A stretch of DNA of 64,000 nt, from positions 124,001-188,000 of the forward strand of contig NZ_AP027270.1 of NCBI RefSeq assembly GCF_036322705.1, in the 5' to 3' direction. A program made the position numbers and the translations under genes. Below, in pieces: positions 19,202-28,943 of this stretch. The DNA is from Maricaulis maris. Lineage in GTDB: Bacteria > Pseudomonadota > Alphaproteobacteria > Caulobacterales > Maricaulaceae. The notes under the pieces were generated by a model. It was not told the DNA's origin, did not search any database, and saw only the letters and a list, made by a program, of their open reading frames with translations. Each line of letters opens with the position of its first letter. The stretch's first letter is position 1.

Positions 19202-20905
19202 TTAGCTGTCGGCCTTGTCCTCGTTCTCGCGCAGGGCGGCGCCGAGGATGTCACCCAGCGAAGCGCCGGCATCCGAGGAACCATACTGCTCGACCGCTTC
19301 ACGCTCTTCGGAGATCTCGAGCGCCTTGATGGAGAGCGAGATACGACGCGTGCCCTTGTCGATATTGGTGATGCGGGCATCGACCTTTTCGCCAACCGCG
19401 AAGCGTTCCGGACGCTGCTCGCCGCGATCGCGGGACAGGTCGGACTTGCGGATGAAGGCCTTGACCGGGCTGTCATCGCCGAAGGACACCTCGATGCCGC
19501 CCGACGTCACTTCCGTGACGGTGCAGGTGACGGTGTCGCCGCGGCCAACGCCGGAGCTGTCCATCGGATCGCCGGCGAGCTGCTTGATGCCCAGGGAGAC
19601 GCGCTCTTTCTCGACGTCAACATCGAGAACCTTGGCGTCGACCATGTCGCCCTTCTTGAAGCCTTCGATGGCGGCTTCGCCCGACTGATCCCAGGAGATG
19701 TCGGAGAGGTGCACCATGCCGTCGATGTCGCCGTCGAGGCCAACGAACAGACCGAATTCGGTGATGTTCTTGATCTCGCCCTTGATGGCGGTACCGGACG
19801 GGTAGTTTTCGGCGAAGACTTCCCACGGATTGCGCTGGGTCTGCTTGACGCCCAGCGAGATGCGGCGCTTGTCGGCGTCGACATCGAGGACCATGACCTG
19901 GACTTCCTGGGAGGTCGACAGGATCTTGCCCGGGTGGACGTTCTTCTTGGTCCAGGACATTTCGGAGACGTGGACGAGGCCCTCAACGCCCTCTTCCAGT
20001 TCCACAAAGGCACCGTATTCCGCGATATTGGTGACGCGGCCTTCGAAGGTCGCACCCACCGGGTATTTCGCGGCAACGCCTTCCCACGGATCGGACATGA
20101 GTTGCTTCATGCCGAGCGAGATGCGCTGGGTTTCCTTGTTGATCTTGATGATCTGGACTTTGACGGTCTGACCGACTTCAACCACTTCGGACGGATGGCC
20201 GACGCGGCTCCAGGACATGTCGGTGACGTGCAGCAGGCCATCAATGCCGCCGAGGTCAACGAATGCACCGTAGTCGGTGATGTTCTTGACGACGCCGTCG
20301 CGGGCTTCGCCCTCGGCCAGCTGGCCAACGAGCTCGGCACGCTGCTCGGCGCGGCTTTCTTCCAGAACGGCGCGGCGCGAGACCACGATATTGCCGCGCG
20401 GACGGTCCATTTTCAGGATCGCGAACGGCTGTTCCTGGTTCATCAGCGGGCCAACATCGCGGACCGGACGGATATCAACCTGGGAACCCGGCAGGAAGGC
20501 CGAAGCGCCACCCAGATCCACAGTGAAGCCGCCCTTGACGCGACCGACGATGGCACCGTTGACCGGATCCTTCTTGTCGAAGGACTTCTCGAGGCGATCC
20601 CAGCTCTCTTCGCGGCGAGCCTTGTCGCGCGAGAGGATGGCGTCGCCGAGGGCGTTTTCGATGCGCTCGAGGTAAACCTCGACGTCGTCGCCCACTTTCG
20701 GGGCGGCAGAGCCCGGTCCGGTGAATTCGCGCAGCGGAATGCGGCCTTCGGTCTTGAGGCCAACATCAACGACCACATCACCATTCTCGATGGCGGTCAC
20801 GGTGCCTTTGATGACCTGGCCTTCGGCAAGGTCACGGCCGGCCAGGCTGGCTTCCAGCATGGCGGCGAAATCATCGGTCGACGGGTTAAAGGATTCTGTA
20901 GACAT
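19202..20905 (-). CDS. rpsA: 30S ribosomal protein S1
   Basis: A 567-residue mRNA-binding ribosomal protein with six S1 repeats. The third and fourth repeats carry the typical NITDYGAFVDLGGIDGLLHVTDMSW and NIAEYGAFVELEEGVEGLVHVSEMSW strands. An open frame extends 39 codons further upstream, but ATG 20905 (MSTESFNPSTDDF) is the family start. It is encoded downstream of aroA-cmk on the same strand, the classic order. Confidence 0.98.
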   Translation of the reverse strand: MSTESFNPSTDDFAAMLEASLAGRDLAEGQVIKGTVTAIENGDVVVDVGLKTEGRIPLREFTGPGSAAPKVGDDVEVYLERIENALGDAILSRDKARREESWDRLEKSFDKKDPVNGAIVGRVKGGFTVDLGGASAFLPGSQVDIRPVRDVGPLMNQEQPFAILKMDRPRGNIVVSRRAVLEESRAEQRAELVGQLAEGEARDGVVKNITDYGAFVDLGGIDGLLHVTDMSWSRVGHPSEVVEVGQTVKVQIIKINKETQRISLGMKQLMSDPWEGVAAKYPVGATFEGRVTNIAEYGAFVELEEGVEGLVHVSEMSWTKKNVHPGKILSTSQEVQVMVLDVDADKRRISLGVKQTQRNPWEVFAENYPSGTAIKGEIKNITEFGLFVGLDGDIDGMVHLSDISWDQSGEAAIEGFKKGDMVDAKVLDVDVEKERVSLGIKQLAGDPMDSSGVGRGDTVTCTVTEVTSGGIEVSFGDDSPVKAFIRKSDLSRDRGEQRPERFAVGEKVDARITNIDKGTRRISLSIKALEISEEREAVEQYGSSDAGASLGDILGAALRENEDKADS

Positions 20906-21085
20906 GTTAAAGGGTTGCTCCGATGCAGCGAGGCTGGATACTGGTCGTCTTACTCGCCGCTTGGCCGGGTTCGGCCTGTTGGAATTTGAACAGTGTGGGC
21001 GACCGAAACGGTTCCGTGACACATCAGGGTCACGGCACTCCGTCCTCAGAACGCCCGGCTATCTGTTACCTTGATGTCGGGCAGA

Positions 21086-21712
21086 TCACGCTTTTTGGCG
21101 CTTTTCCACAACCGCGACAGCTTGGGCAACGGCCGCGTCTATACTCAAGGATGACGTGTCTAGCAAGGTCGCGTCGTCGGCGGCGCGCATCGGCGCGTCG
21201 GGCCGTTCGGCATCACGCCGGTCGCGTTCGCGGGTTTGTTCGAGCATTTCGGCATAGCTGATGGCTTCGCCGCGGGCGGTCAATTCTTCCCAGCGTCGCC
21301 GGGCGCGGGTTTCCGTGTCGGCCATGATGTAGAGCTTCACATCGGCGTCCGGACAGATGACCGTGCCGATATCGCGGCCGTCGAGGATGGCCCCGCCCGG
21401 CTGCAGGGCGAAGTTGCGCTGAAGTTCGTAGAGCGCGGTGCGGACGCCGGTCAGAACGGCAATCCGCGACGCCATGGCGCCGGCCTCGGCGGTGCGGATC
21501 CGGGCTTCATCGATCGCGGTAATGTCGAGCGCCCGCGCCGCTGCGGCGCAGGCCGCTTCGTCGCACGGGTCGATGCCCTGCTCCAACACGGCGACACCGG
21601 TCGCCCGGTAGAGCGAGCCGGTATCCAGATAGGGCAGGCCGAAACGCGCCGCGAGGGCCCGTGCGATGGTGCCCTTGCCCGAGGCGAGGGGGCCGTCGAC
21701 AGCAATGATCAT
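21086..21712 (-). CDS. cmk: Cytidylate kinase
   Basis: A 208-residue (d)CMP kinase with the P-loop AVDGPLASGKGTIARALA, the YLDTGSLYRA segment and DGRDIGTVICPDADVKLY. Its ATG overlaps the aroA stop by 4 bp (ATGA), so the two are translationally coupled. Confidence 0.97.
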   Translation of the reverse strand: MIIAVDGPLASGKGTIARALAARFGLPYLDTGSLYRATGVAVLEQGIDPCDEAACAAAARALDITAIDEARIRTAEAGAMASRIAVLTGVRTALYELQRNFALQPGGAILDGRDIGTVICPDADVKLYIMADTETRARRRWEELTARGEAISYAEMLEQTRERDRRDAERPDAPMRAADDATLLDTSSLSIDAAVAQAVAVVEKRQKA

Positions 21713-23052
21713 GTGATCGCTTCCAGTGTGGCGCCCAGGCTCGTGAAATGGGCAAAGAAGTCCGGGTAGGACGTGGCGATCATTGCGACGTCATCGACCG
21801 ACGACGCGGCGTTGGCTCCGAGGCCGATGACAAGCCCGCTCATCGCCAGGCGATGATCGTGATGGGTCAAGGTCTTGCCCCCGCCGGGGACACCGCCAAC
21901 TCCGCGCCCGGTGACGGTGAGGCTGTCCTCGCCTTCCTTCACCGGCACGCCGTTGGCCCGCAACAGGGCCGCGCTTCCGGCCAGCCGGTCGCTCTCCTTG
22001 GCGCGCAATTCCTCCAGCCCCGGCATATGGGTGATGCCTGTCGCATAGGCCGCGGCGACGCACAGGACCGGGTACTCGTCGATCATCGACGCGGCGCGTT
22101 CGGCCGGCACCGTGATCCCGGTCAGCTGGCTGTGGCGCACGTGCAGATGCATGGTCTTTTCGCCGGCCATCACCGGACCCGGCGTCAGGCTGATGTCGGC
22201 ACCCATTTCCCGGAGGGTCTCTATCAGGCCTGTGCGGGCCGGATTGTCCATGACGCCCTCAAGCGTGAGATCGGAACCCGGCACGATCAGCGCCGCGACA
22301 ATCGCGAAGGCCGCGGAGGACGGGTCGCCGGGGACATCTACCGGACAGGCGGTGAGGGTTTGCGGGCCGGTGAGACGGACCGTCGCGGCGGCGCTGTCGC
22401 GCTCGACCTCGATCGCCACGCCGAAGGCCTTGAGCATGGTCTCGGTATGGTCACGGGTGATCTGCGGCTCGTGCACGACGGTCGTCCCCTGTGCGCCGAG
22501 GGCCGCCAGCAGGATGGCCGACTTGACCTGGGCCGAGGCAATCGGCGGCGTGTAGTGGATACCGGTCAGCGGGCCGCCCTCGAGATGCGCGGGCAGACGA
22601 CCATCGGTGGTCGTGAAAACAGCGCCCATCTCGCCGAGCGGATCCGTCACGCGCCGCATCGGTCGCGACGACAGGCTGGCATCGCCGATGAAGTCGGCGC
22701 TGGCTCCGCTGCCGGCGACGGCCCCCATCATCAGCCGGACCCCGGTCCCGGCATTGCCGAAATCCAGCGCTGCTTCGGGAGTCGCAAACCGGCCCCCTGT
22801 GCCGGTAATCCGCCAGCGGCCCGGCGCCAGGTGTTCAATCCCGGCTCCGAGCGCACTTGCCGCGCGGCCGGAATTGATCACATCATCGCTTTCCAGAAGA
22901 CCGGTGACCTCGGTCACGCCGTCAGCCAGCGCCCCGAGGATGAAGGCCCGATGGGAAATCGACTTGTCTCCCGGTGCCTTGAGGGTTCCGGTGAGGGCAG
23001 GCGCAGGCTTGGCCCGCATGGCGCCGGACGGGCGCGAGGAATTAGGGGTCAT
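21709..23052 (-). CDS. aroA: 3-phosphoshikimate 1-carboxyvinyltransferase (EPSP synthase)
   Basis: A 447-residue enzyme of the shikimate pathway, transferring enolpyruvate from PEP to shikimate 3-phosphate. The N-terminal LKAPGDKSISHRAFILGALADG and the GNAGTGVRLMMG loop are intact. The loop carries Ala after NAGT-type Gly residues in some class II enzymes; here it reads NAGTGVR. ATG 23052 gives the normal start; the longer open frame upstream is not conserved coding sequence. It overlaps cmk by 4 bp. Confidence 0.96.
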   Translation of the reverse strand: MTPNSSRPSGAMRAKPAPALTGTLKAPGDKSISHRAFILGALADGVTEVTGLLESDDVINSGRAASALGAGIEHLAPGRWRITGTGGRFATPEAALDFGNAGTGVRLMMGAVAGSGASADFIGDASLSSRPMRRVTDPLGEMGAVFTTTDGRLPAHLEGGPLTGIHYTPPIASAQVKSAILLAALGAQGTTVVHEPQITRDHTETMLKAFGVAIEVERDSAAATVRLTGPQTLTACPVDVPGDPSSAAFAIVAALIVPGSDLTLEGVMDNPARTGLIETLREMGADISLTPGPVMAGEKTMHLHVRHSQLTGITVPAERAASMIDEYPVLCVAAAYATGITHMPGLEELRAKESDRLAGSAALLRANGVPVKEGEDSLTVTGRGVGGVPGGGKTLTHHDHRLAMSGLVIGLGANAASSVDDVAMIATSYPDFFAHFTSLGATLEAIT

Positions 23053-23162
23053 CAACGGATTGGCAAGGTTTGAGGTGACATGACGGCGATGAGGTTTTGA
23101 CAGAGGGCGGTGATCGTGGCAACGGGGCCGCCGAAATTGAAAACTGGTTATGTAGGGATGCC

Positions 23163-23621
23163 ATGGCCAAGCCTGAATTGGGAAGCAAGCGCGCCTGCCC
23201 CAGCTGCAGCGCCAAATTCTATGATCTTGGCCGCCGGCCTGCCCGGTGCCCGAAGTGTGAAACCGAGTTCGACCCAGAGCGTGAAGACCCGCGCCTGAAA
23301 GCCAAGCTCGAGGCTGTCGAAGAGGACGAGGCGCCGAAGAAGGTCGCCAAGACCGACGATGATGACGGCTATGGCGATGAGGTCGATGACACGCCGGAAG
23401 TCGATGCCGAGACGCTCGCCACCAAGCTCGACGATGATGACGATGATGATGACGACGACGCATCCGGTCTCAGCGACGATCTTCCCGACGGGTTCGGGGA
23501 AGATGGCGTCGATGATGATGACGATGATGACGACGATGATGATGATACGGGCGTGCTCCTCGACGATGATGACGACGAGGATTTCGGCGAGTTCAACATC
23601 GATAAGGAGGACGACCTTTAG
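23163..23621 (+). CDS. TIGR02300-type FYDLN acidic protein
   Basis: A 152-residue protein with a zinc-ribbon-like N-terminus (GSKRACPSCSAKFYDLGRRPARCPKCETEF) carrying two CxxC pairs and the FYDL motif that defines this alphaproteobacterial family. The C-terminal half is almost pure Asp, with runs of 10, 12 and 5 residues encoded by a GAT/GAC microsatellite. Function is unknown. It is divergent from aroA and precedes tRNA-Ala. Confidence 0.9.
   Translation: MAKPELGSKRACPSCSAKFYDLGRRPARCPKCETEFDPEREDPRLKAKLEAVEEDEAPKKVAKTDDDDGYGDEVDDTPEVDAETLATKLDDDDDDDDDDASGLSDDLPDGFGEDGVDDDDDDDDDDDDTGVLLDDDDDEDFGEFNIDKEDDL
23447..23581 (+). repeat. GAT/GAC trinucleotide microsatellites coding poly-Asp
   Basis: Two dense GAT/GAC tracts (about 23430-23460 and 23510-23550), with a shorter one at about 23563-23581, encode Asp runs in the acidic tail of the FYDLN protein. 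They can change length by slippage without shifting the frame. Confidence 0.7.
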
Positions 23622-23742
23622 GCCTCTGCAGTTGCGCTGCATTTGCCGCGCGAAAGAGGCTTGATCCCGGCGAAAACCGGGACTAGGTTCCGCGCCTCTC
23701 GCCCCGGGCATGATCCCAATCGCCCGCGGTGACCCGAGTTTC

Positions 23743-23818
<76 letters not shown>

Positions 23819-23823
23819 AGATC

Positions 23824-23855
23824 AAACCCCGCCGGGACCCGGCGGGGTTTTTTCT
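23824..23855 (+). terminator. Rho-independent terminator after tRNA-Ala
   Basis: The stem AAACCCCGCC / GGCGGGGTTT with a 7-nt loop is followed by TTTTTTCTT, directly downstream of the tRNA CCA end. Confidence 0.88.
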
Positions 23856-23892
23856 TGCTTGTCGCCAGACACGCTTCCGGCCATGCGTCGCC

Positions 23893-25086
23893 CTACTCCG
23901 GTCGTGTCATGACGGCCGGTGCTGCCGACGCGCTCGTTTGGGCGCCATAGAGGTCGCTGGGGGCGAGGTTGGCGTCCCGCAGGAAGCTGCTGCGCGCATC
24001 GAGGACGGCGCCCGTCCAGGCGGTCGTATCGGGAAGCTGCGGCGCTATGTCGTCAAGGATGCGCCGGGCCAGCTGATCGCCGGCATCCGCCGCGAGCTCC
24101 AGCAGGGCGACGCCTCGCGCCGGCTCGGCCGGGCCGCCTTCACCAAAGATCAGCATTGCCCCCAGCGCGCGAAGCGCGTGGGCGTTGCCGCGCATGGCCA
24201 CGTCCGCGTAGAGCGCACGCGCGCGCGGGCCGTCGACCGGGGTACCTTGGCCAATCGCGTGCATGACCGCCAGCGAGATCAGGCCGTCATCAAGACCGGC
24301 GATCGCCGCCACATTGACCCAGCGCAGCGCCTCGACGGGGTCAGGCTCGCCGAGCGAGCCGTCCAGGTGCATCATGCCCGCTTTCCAGGCCGCCCGCCCG
24401 TCACCGGCCTCACCGGCTCTTTGATAGTGGTCGAGAACGACCACCCGTTCGGCCGCTGTCGCTGCCAGGGGTTCGAGCAGCTCCGCGAGAGCCCGGTTGA
24501 AGGCGGCATTGCCCGGATCGGCCAGTAATCCGCCTTCCAGCAGGGAGATCGCGGTGGCGGTATCAGCGGGGTCGGCTTGTTGGGTCCGCGCAAGCGCCCA
24601 GCCACGATAGCCATTCACCAGGGCGCGCTGGGTATCTGACACGTCCTCCCGGATCAGAAGGGCGTCCAGACTGGCGATTCCCGCGGCTTGGGCGGCCGCA
24701 TCGTCGGACCCGATGTCGCGTACTGCGAGATTGATCGCCGCGTCGGGACTGCCCGCCTGTGCTGCGAGCCGATATAGCGCGTAGGCCGCCTGCGGATTGG
24801 CGGGGCGGTCGACACCCTGTTCTGTGATGATGGCCAGCAGGTTGAGGGCCGGACCGTGGCCGCCATCGGCGAGATAAGCCACTTCTTCACGCAGACGCGC
24901 CGCCTCGACGGGGTCAATCGGCTCTGCCTCGATCAGGGCTATGTAGCGATCCAGGGCAACCTCGAACGCGGTGTCGGTGTCTGTGGCATCGACAGCATCC
25001 GGGGGCGGTGTCGCAGCCAGAGCCCCGCCAGACGGTCCCAGCCCGGCAATCACAAGGCTGACGGCACAAAGGAAAAGACGAAACAT
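23893..25086 (-). CDS. Secreted Sel1-like repeat protein
   Basis: A 397-residue protein with a signal peptide (about residues 1-24, ending ALA) and a series of Sel1/TPR-like helical repeats. Examples are PAAYALYRLAAQAGSPDAAINLA, LGEPDPVEALRWVNVAAIAGLDDGLISLA and GVALLELAADAGDQLARRIL. Sel1 repeats form a protein-interaction superhelix; no catalytic domain is present. A paralog lies directly upstream on the same strand, suggesting a duplication. Confidence 0.8.
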   Translation of the reverse strand: MFRLFLCAVSLVIAGLGPSGGALAATPPPDAVDATDTDTAFEVALDRYIALIEAEPIDPVEAARLREEVAYLADGGHGPALNLLAIITEQGVDRPANPQAAYALYRLAAQAGSPDAAINLAVRDIGSDDAAAQAAGIASLDALLIREDVSDTQRALVNGYRGWALARTQQADPADTATAISLLEGGLLADPGNAAFNRALAELLEPLAATAAERVVVLDHYQRAGEAGDGRAAWKAGMMHLDGSLGEPDPVEALRWVNVAAIAGLDDGLISLAVMHAIGQGTPVDGPRARALYADVAMRGNAHALRALGAMLIFGEGGPAEPARGVALLELAADAGDQLARRILDDIAPQLPDTTAWTGAVLDARSSFLRDANLAPSDLYGAQTSASAAPAVMTRPE

Positions 25087-25147
25087 GGTGGCTCCCGGCT
25101 GCAGAGCCGCTGACTATCACCACAGCGTGTGTAGGCGTCAACGGCGT

Positions 25148-26029
25148 CTAGTCGGCGGCGAGATCCCAACCCATCCGGGTCATCCAGGCTTCGCGACGGG
25201 ATGCCGCCCGTTGCAGGGCGTCCGGTGCAAGAGACGCCGTGAGCGTCGTGGTCGCCTCGGTTGTATCTGTATCGCCGATCTCCTCCGCGAGCTGATACAG
25301 GGCGAGGGCTTCAACCGGGTCGGGCTCGCCCCATTCGGGGTCCAGCCAGCTGTCGGCGAGCGCCATCAGAGCCAGTGAATCGCCAGCCTCGGCGCCGGCT
25401 TCCCAGGCAGTCCGGGCTGCCTCGTGGTTGACCGGCCCGCCAAAACCTTCCGCGGCGCCGATCCCGATCAGGTAGTGCGCGCGGCCAAGATCTGGCTGTT
25501 GATCCAGCGCGGCGCGCGCCAGCATCACGGACCGAATGGCGTCTTCTTCGGACTCACTGTCAAACATCAGGGTTTCGGCCAGGGTCAGGCTGGCCAGCGG
25601 CCCGATCTCGGGGTCGGCCAGCAGGCGTTCCAGGAGCGTGATGGCCGCCTCACGTTCATTGTCATACTCGTAGAGCATAAGCTCAGCGAGATCGTGCCCG
25701 GCGACCGGGTCACCCGCTTGCCAGGCCAGCTCGAAAAAGGCGCGGGCCCGGTCGATGTCGGGATCAACGCCGAAACCGTCACGATAGAGCACGCCGAGCA
25801 TGTAATTGGCGGGGGGATAGTCCTCATCGGCAGCCCGGGCGAGCCAGTAGAGGCTGGTCACCGTGTCGGGTTCGCCTTCCTCGGGAAAGCTCAATGAATA
25901 GCCATAGGCGTAGGCCGCCTCGACATCGCCGGTTTCGGCCTGTTCGCGAAGGCTGGGGGTGGGGGGCTGAGCCGATACCGGCGCGCCCGTGAGCGCGACC
26001 AGTCCGGCCAGTAGACATACACGCAGCAT
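25148..26029 (-). CDS. Secreted Sel1-like repeat protein, paralog
   Basis: A 293-residue protein with a signal peptide (about residues 1-20, cut after VSA) and Sel1-like repeats such as VTSLYWLARAADEDYPPANYMLGVLYRDGFGV and RARAFFELAWQAGDPVAGHDLAELML. It is acidic. It shares the repeat pattern and the GEPDPVEAL phrase with the next gene, so the pair looks like a tandem duplication. Likely a periplasmic scaffold; the partner is unknown. Confidence 0.8.
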   Translation of the reverse strand: MLRVCLLAGLVALTGAPVSAQPPTPSLREQAETGDVEAAYAYGYSLSFPEEGEPDTVTSLYWLARAADEDYPPANYMLGVLYRDGFGVDPDIDRARAFFELAWQAGDPVAGHDLAELMLYEYDNEREAAITLLERLLADPEIGPLASLTLAETLMFDSESEEDAIRSVMLARAALDQQPDLGRAHYLIGIGAAEGFGGPVNHEAARTAWEAGAEAGDSLALMALADSWLDPEWGEPDPVEALALYQLAEEIGDTDTTEATTTLTASLAPDALQRAASRREAWMTRMGWDLAAD

Positions 26030-26098
26030 GCCCGGTCTCCTGACTGTCTGGAGCGTCAGAAGATCATGGCGAGGCTGAACCGGTGATGAGCGGCGTGT

Positions 26099-26563
26099 TC
26101 AGGCGGCGTCAGAGGCTGGCTCGCCGGCCAGGACGGCGTAGACGGCGTCGGCATTGGGTGCCGCGCGCAGGCGCTGTCGCACATCCTCACGGCGCAGCAG
26201 GCGCGACACGCGGGCCAGCGCCTTGAGGTGCTCGGCACCGGCATTCTCCGGCGCCAGCAGCATGAAGATGAGGTCGGCCGGGCGGCCGTCGATCGATTCG
26301 AAATCAACCGGCGTACGGAGTCGGGCAAAAATGCCGACCACCTCATTCATCCCGCTCAGGCGGGCATGAGGGATGGCGACACCTTGTCCGACCCCGGTTG
26401 AGCCGAGGCGTTCGCGCTGGAGCACGGCATCAAAGACCGTCCGGGCTGCTTGCCCGGTCAGACTGGCGGCCAGCTCGGACATGGCCTGGAGGGCCTGTTT
26501 CCGGCTGGACGCGCCCAGGTCGATGCTCACACCCGCACTGGGTATCAAATCCGCTAACGCCAT
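26099..26563 (-). CDS. ptsN: PTS IIA-like nitrogen regulatory protein
   Basis: A 154-residue EIIA-Ntr protein. The phosphorylated His lies in GVGQGVAIPHARL. It belongs to the Ntr phosphotransfer system linking nitrogen, potassium and carbon status, and is encoded at the end of the conserved rpoN-hpf-ptsN series. MALADLIPSAGVSIDL at 26563 is the family start; the open frame extends 20 codons upstream. Confidence 0.94.
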   Translation of the reverse strand: MALADLIPSAGVSIDLGASSRKQALQAMSELAASLTGQAARTVFDAVLQRERLGSTGVGQGVAIPHARLSGMNEVVGIFARLRTPVDFESIDGRPADLIFMLLAPENAGAEHLKALARVSRLLRREDVRQRLRAAPNADAVYAVLAGEPASDAA

Positions 26564-26580
26564 TTTCGAACCGATTGCTC

Positions 26581-27210
26581 CTAGGCTGGCTCTTTGCGGT
26601 CTGCCGCTGCCGGGTTGAGCCATCCGATATGGCCGTCCGGTCTGCGGTAGACGATGTTGAGACCGCCATTGGCGGCGTTGCGGAACAGGAGGAAGGGCGA
26701 ATCGGCCGCATCCAGTTCCAGTGACGCCATGCCCACGGTCAGGGTCCGGACTTCTCCGACCTGTTCCGCGATCACGATCGGCTCCGGGGCGCCATTGGAG
26801 GGGGCCCCGTGGGTATCATCCTCATCATCGTCGTCATCATCAACATGCGTGTCGCGCATGCCTTTGAGAACGACAATGGGAAGGCTCTCGGCCGGAAGTT
26901 CGGCCTTGTTGTCATTATGGTGGTTCTTCAGCTTCCGCTTGTAGCGGCGGAGGCGCTTCTCCAGGCGCTCCATCATGTCTTCCGCTGCCTTGTAGGCATC
27001 CGCGGCATCGCCGTGGGCCTGCAGCATCACGCCCGAGGGCAAATGCACCGAACACTCGACACGAAAGCCTGCGCCTTCGCGTGAGACCGACACATAGGCT
27101 TCACCCGGACGGTTGAAATATTTGGCAACCCCGTCTTCCACGCGCTCGAGGATCTGTTCTCGCAGCGCGCCGCTGACGTCGATGCCCTTACTGACCACCT
27201 GTATATGCAT
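26581..27210 (-). CDS. hpf: Long-form ribosome hibernation promoting factor
   Basis: A 209-residue protein. The N-terminal HPF/RaiA domain (MHIQVVSKGIDVSGALREQILERV... RLRRYKRKLKNH) binds the 30S decoding centre. The C-terminal dimerisation domain (VGMASLELDAADSPFLLFRNAANGGLNIVYRRPDGHIGWL) drives 100S ribosome dimers. The two are joined by a linker with an Asp run. ATG 27210 is chosen over ATG 27231 from the family alignment. It is encoded between rpoN and ptsN. Confidence 0.94.
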   Translation of the reverse strand: MHIQVVSKGIDVSGALREQILERVEDGVAKYFNRPGEAYVSVSREGAGFRVECSVHLPSGVMLQAHGDAADAYKAAEDMMERLEKRLRRYKRKLKNHHNDNKAELPAESLPIVVLKGMRDTHVDDDDDDEDDTHGAPSNGAPEPIVIAEQVGEVRTLTVGMASLELDAADSPFLLFRNAANGGLNIVYRRPDGHIGWLNPAAADRKEPA

Positions 27211-27391
27211 GCGCTCCTTCCCGCCGGCCATTCACCGGCCCGTGAGGCGTTGACGTGCAGTTCCGCCTCTTCTTGGAAAGCGGGCGGAACCTAGTCGCGG
27301 GCCGCGGGAGGAGTCAATGATTGTTCTCCGGATGCCAGCGGACCGCGTACTCGGCGGAGGATCTCCGCCGGGGCGCTCCTACAAGCGATCC

Positions 27392-28906
27392 CTAGCCAGC
27401 GCGTTTCAGCATACGACGGCGCTGGACCGAGGAGGGGATGTTGAGCGCCTCCCGGTATTTGGCCACAGTCCGGCGGGCGATTTCAATCCCTTCATCCCGT
27501 AATTGTTCAACGAGACTGTCATCAGATAATACGCCGTCGGCCGATTCCTGACCGATCATGGATTTGATCCGATGGCGGACAGCCTCGGCGGAGTGGGCCT
27601 CCCCGCCTCCGGCTGACGGAATCGCGGAGGTGAAGAAATATTTCAGCTCGAACATGCCGCGCGGTGTCGCGACATATTTGTTGGAGGTGACCCGGCTGAC
27701 GGTTGATTCGTGCATGCCGATCGCGTCCGCCACGGTTTTCAGGTTGAGCGGGCGCAGATAAGCGACGCCATGCGCCAGGAACATGTCCTGCTGACGCACG
27801 ATTTCACTCGCGACCTTGAGGATGGTGCGGGCGCGCTGGTCGAGGCTTTTCACCAGCCACGAAGCGTTTTGTGAGCACTCGGTGATGAAGGTCTTGTCGG
27901 TCTCGGATTTCGCGACGGCGGTGATTTCATTGAAATAGCTGTTGTTCACGAGAACCCGCGGCAGGGTTTCCGAGTTCAGCTCGACCTGCCAGCTGCCGTC
28001 GGGTGATTGCCGGATGAAGACATCGGGCTCCACGGCGCGGGTTGAATCGCTGCCGAAGGCGTGGCCCGGCTTGGGCGTCAGGGCGCGGATCTCGGCGATC
28101 ATCTCGTCGAGATCCTCATTATCCACACCGCACAGCGATTTCAGCGCCACGTAATCGTGCTTGGCGAGGCGCTCGAGATTGTCGAGCAGGATCGCCATCG
28201 CGGGATCGAGCCGGTTCTTGTCTTTCAGCTGAAGCGCCAGGCACTCGGGCAGGTCGCGCGCCATCACGCCAGCCGGGTCAAAGGTCTGGGTCATGTCGAG
28301 CACCGCTTCGACGCGGGCCCGTTCGACGCCGAGCTGGCTCGCAATCTCGTCGAGGTCGGAGCGCATGTAGCCGTCATCATCGGCGAGGTCGATCAGATGG
28401 GCCCCGATCAGGCGTTCGACCGGGTCTCCGGTCGCCATGGACAATTGCCCGTGCAGGTGTTCGGCAAGCGAGATGTCTCGGGACGAGTTGGCGATCGCGT
28501 CATAATCTTCGCTGGCCGGACCACGGCTGCCGCCGGACCCTTGGCCCGACACCGAGCCGGCACCCATGGCGGACCCTGTCTCGACACCTTCGACGCCGGA
28601 CAGGTCCGACTTCGAATCGTCGCCGTGCATCATGTCAGCATCGGCATCCATCGAATCATTGGCGTCGGCAGACGGCGCCGCAAGTTCGAGCTCACGCGGC
28701 TCGCCCTGGCCCTCTTCGCGAAGTGATTCGGTCGACTCAGCGCGGTCGTCGCGCTCGAGCAGGGGATTGCGTTCCAGCTCGCCTTCAACGAACTCCGCGA
28801 GCTCGATATTCGAGAGCTGCAACAGCTTGATGGCTTGTTGGAGCTGGGGCGTCATCACCAGGGACTGTCCCTGGCGCATATCCAGCTTCTGCATCAATCC
28901 GGCCAT
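27392..28906 (-). CDS. rpoN: RNA polymerase sigma-54 factor
   Basis: A 504-residue sigma factor. Region I is glutamine-rich (LVMTPQLQQAIKLLQLSNIELAEF), followed by an acidic region II of about residues 55-140, the core-binding region and the HTH. The RpoN box ARRTVAKYREALNIPSS is at the C-terminus. It directs transcription from -24/-12 promoters with bacterial enhancer-binding proteins. It lies 37 bp after lptB. Confidence 0.97.
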   Translation of the reverse strand: MAGLMQKLDMRQGQSLVMTPQLQQAIKLLQLSNIELAEFVEGELERNPLLERDDRAESTESLREEGQGEPRELELAAPSADANDSMDADADMMHGDDSKSDLSGVEGVETGSAMGAGSVSGQGSGGSRGPASEDYDAIANSSRDISLAEHLHGQLSMATGDPVERLIGAHLIDLADDDGYMRSDLDEIASQLGVERARVEAVLDMTQTFDPAGVMARDLPECLALQLKDKNRLDPAMAILLDNLERLAKHDYVALKSLCGVDNEDLDEMIAEIRALTPKPGHAFGSDSTRAVEPDVFIRQSPDGSWQVELNSETLPRVLVNNSYFNEITAVAKSETDKTFITECSQNASWLVKSLDQRARTILKVASEIVRQQDMFLAHGVAYLRPLNLKTVADAIGMHESTVSRVTSNKYVATPRGMFELKYFFTSAIPSAGGGEAHSAEAVRHRIKSMIGQESADGVLSDDSLVEQLRDEGIEIARRTVAKYREALNIPSSVQRRRMLKRAG

Positions 28907-28943
28907 GTGAACCTCTGTTTGGTACGTTTCGTGCAGAGGTTAA

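Noticed and set aside
21709-23463. A longer aroA product starting at 23463.
   Set aside because: The extra N-terminus is His/Arg-rich, reads antisense through the FYDLN gene, and is not part of EPSP synthase.
23148-23711. Minus-strand frames rich in Ile/Val or Ser opposite the Asp-rich gene.
   Set aside because: Reverse reading of the GAT/GAC microsatellite, not coding.
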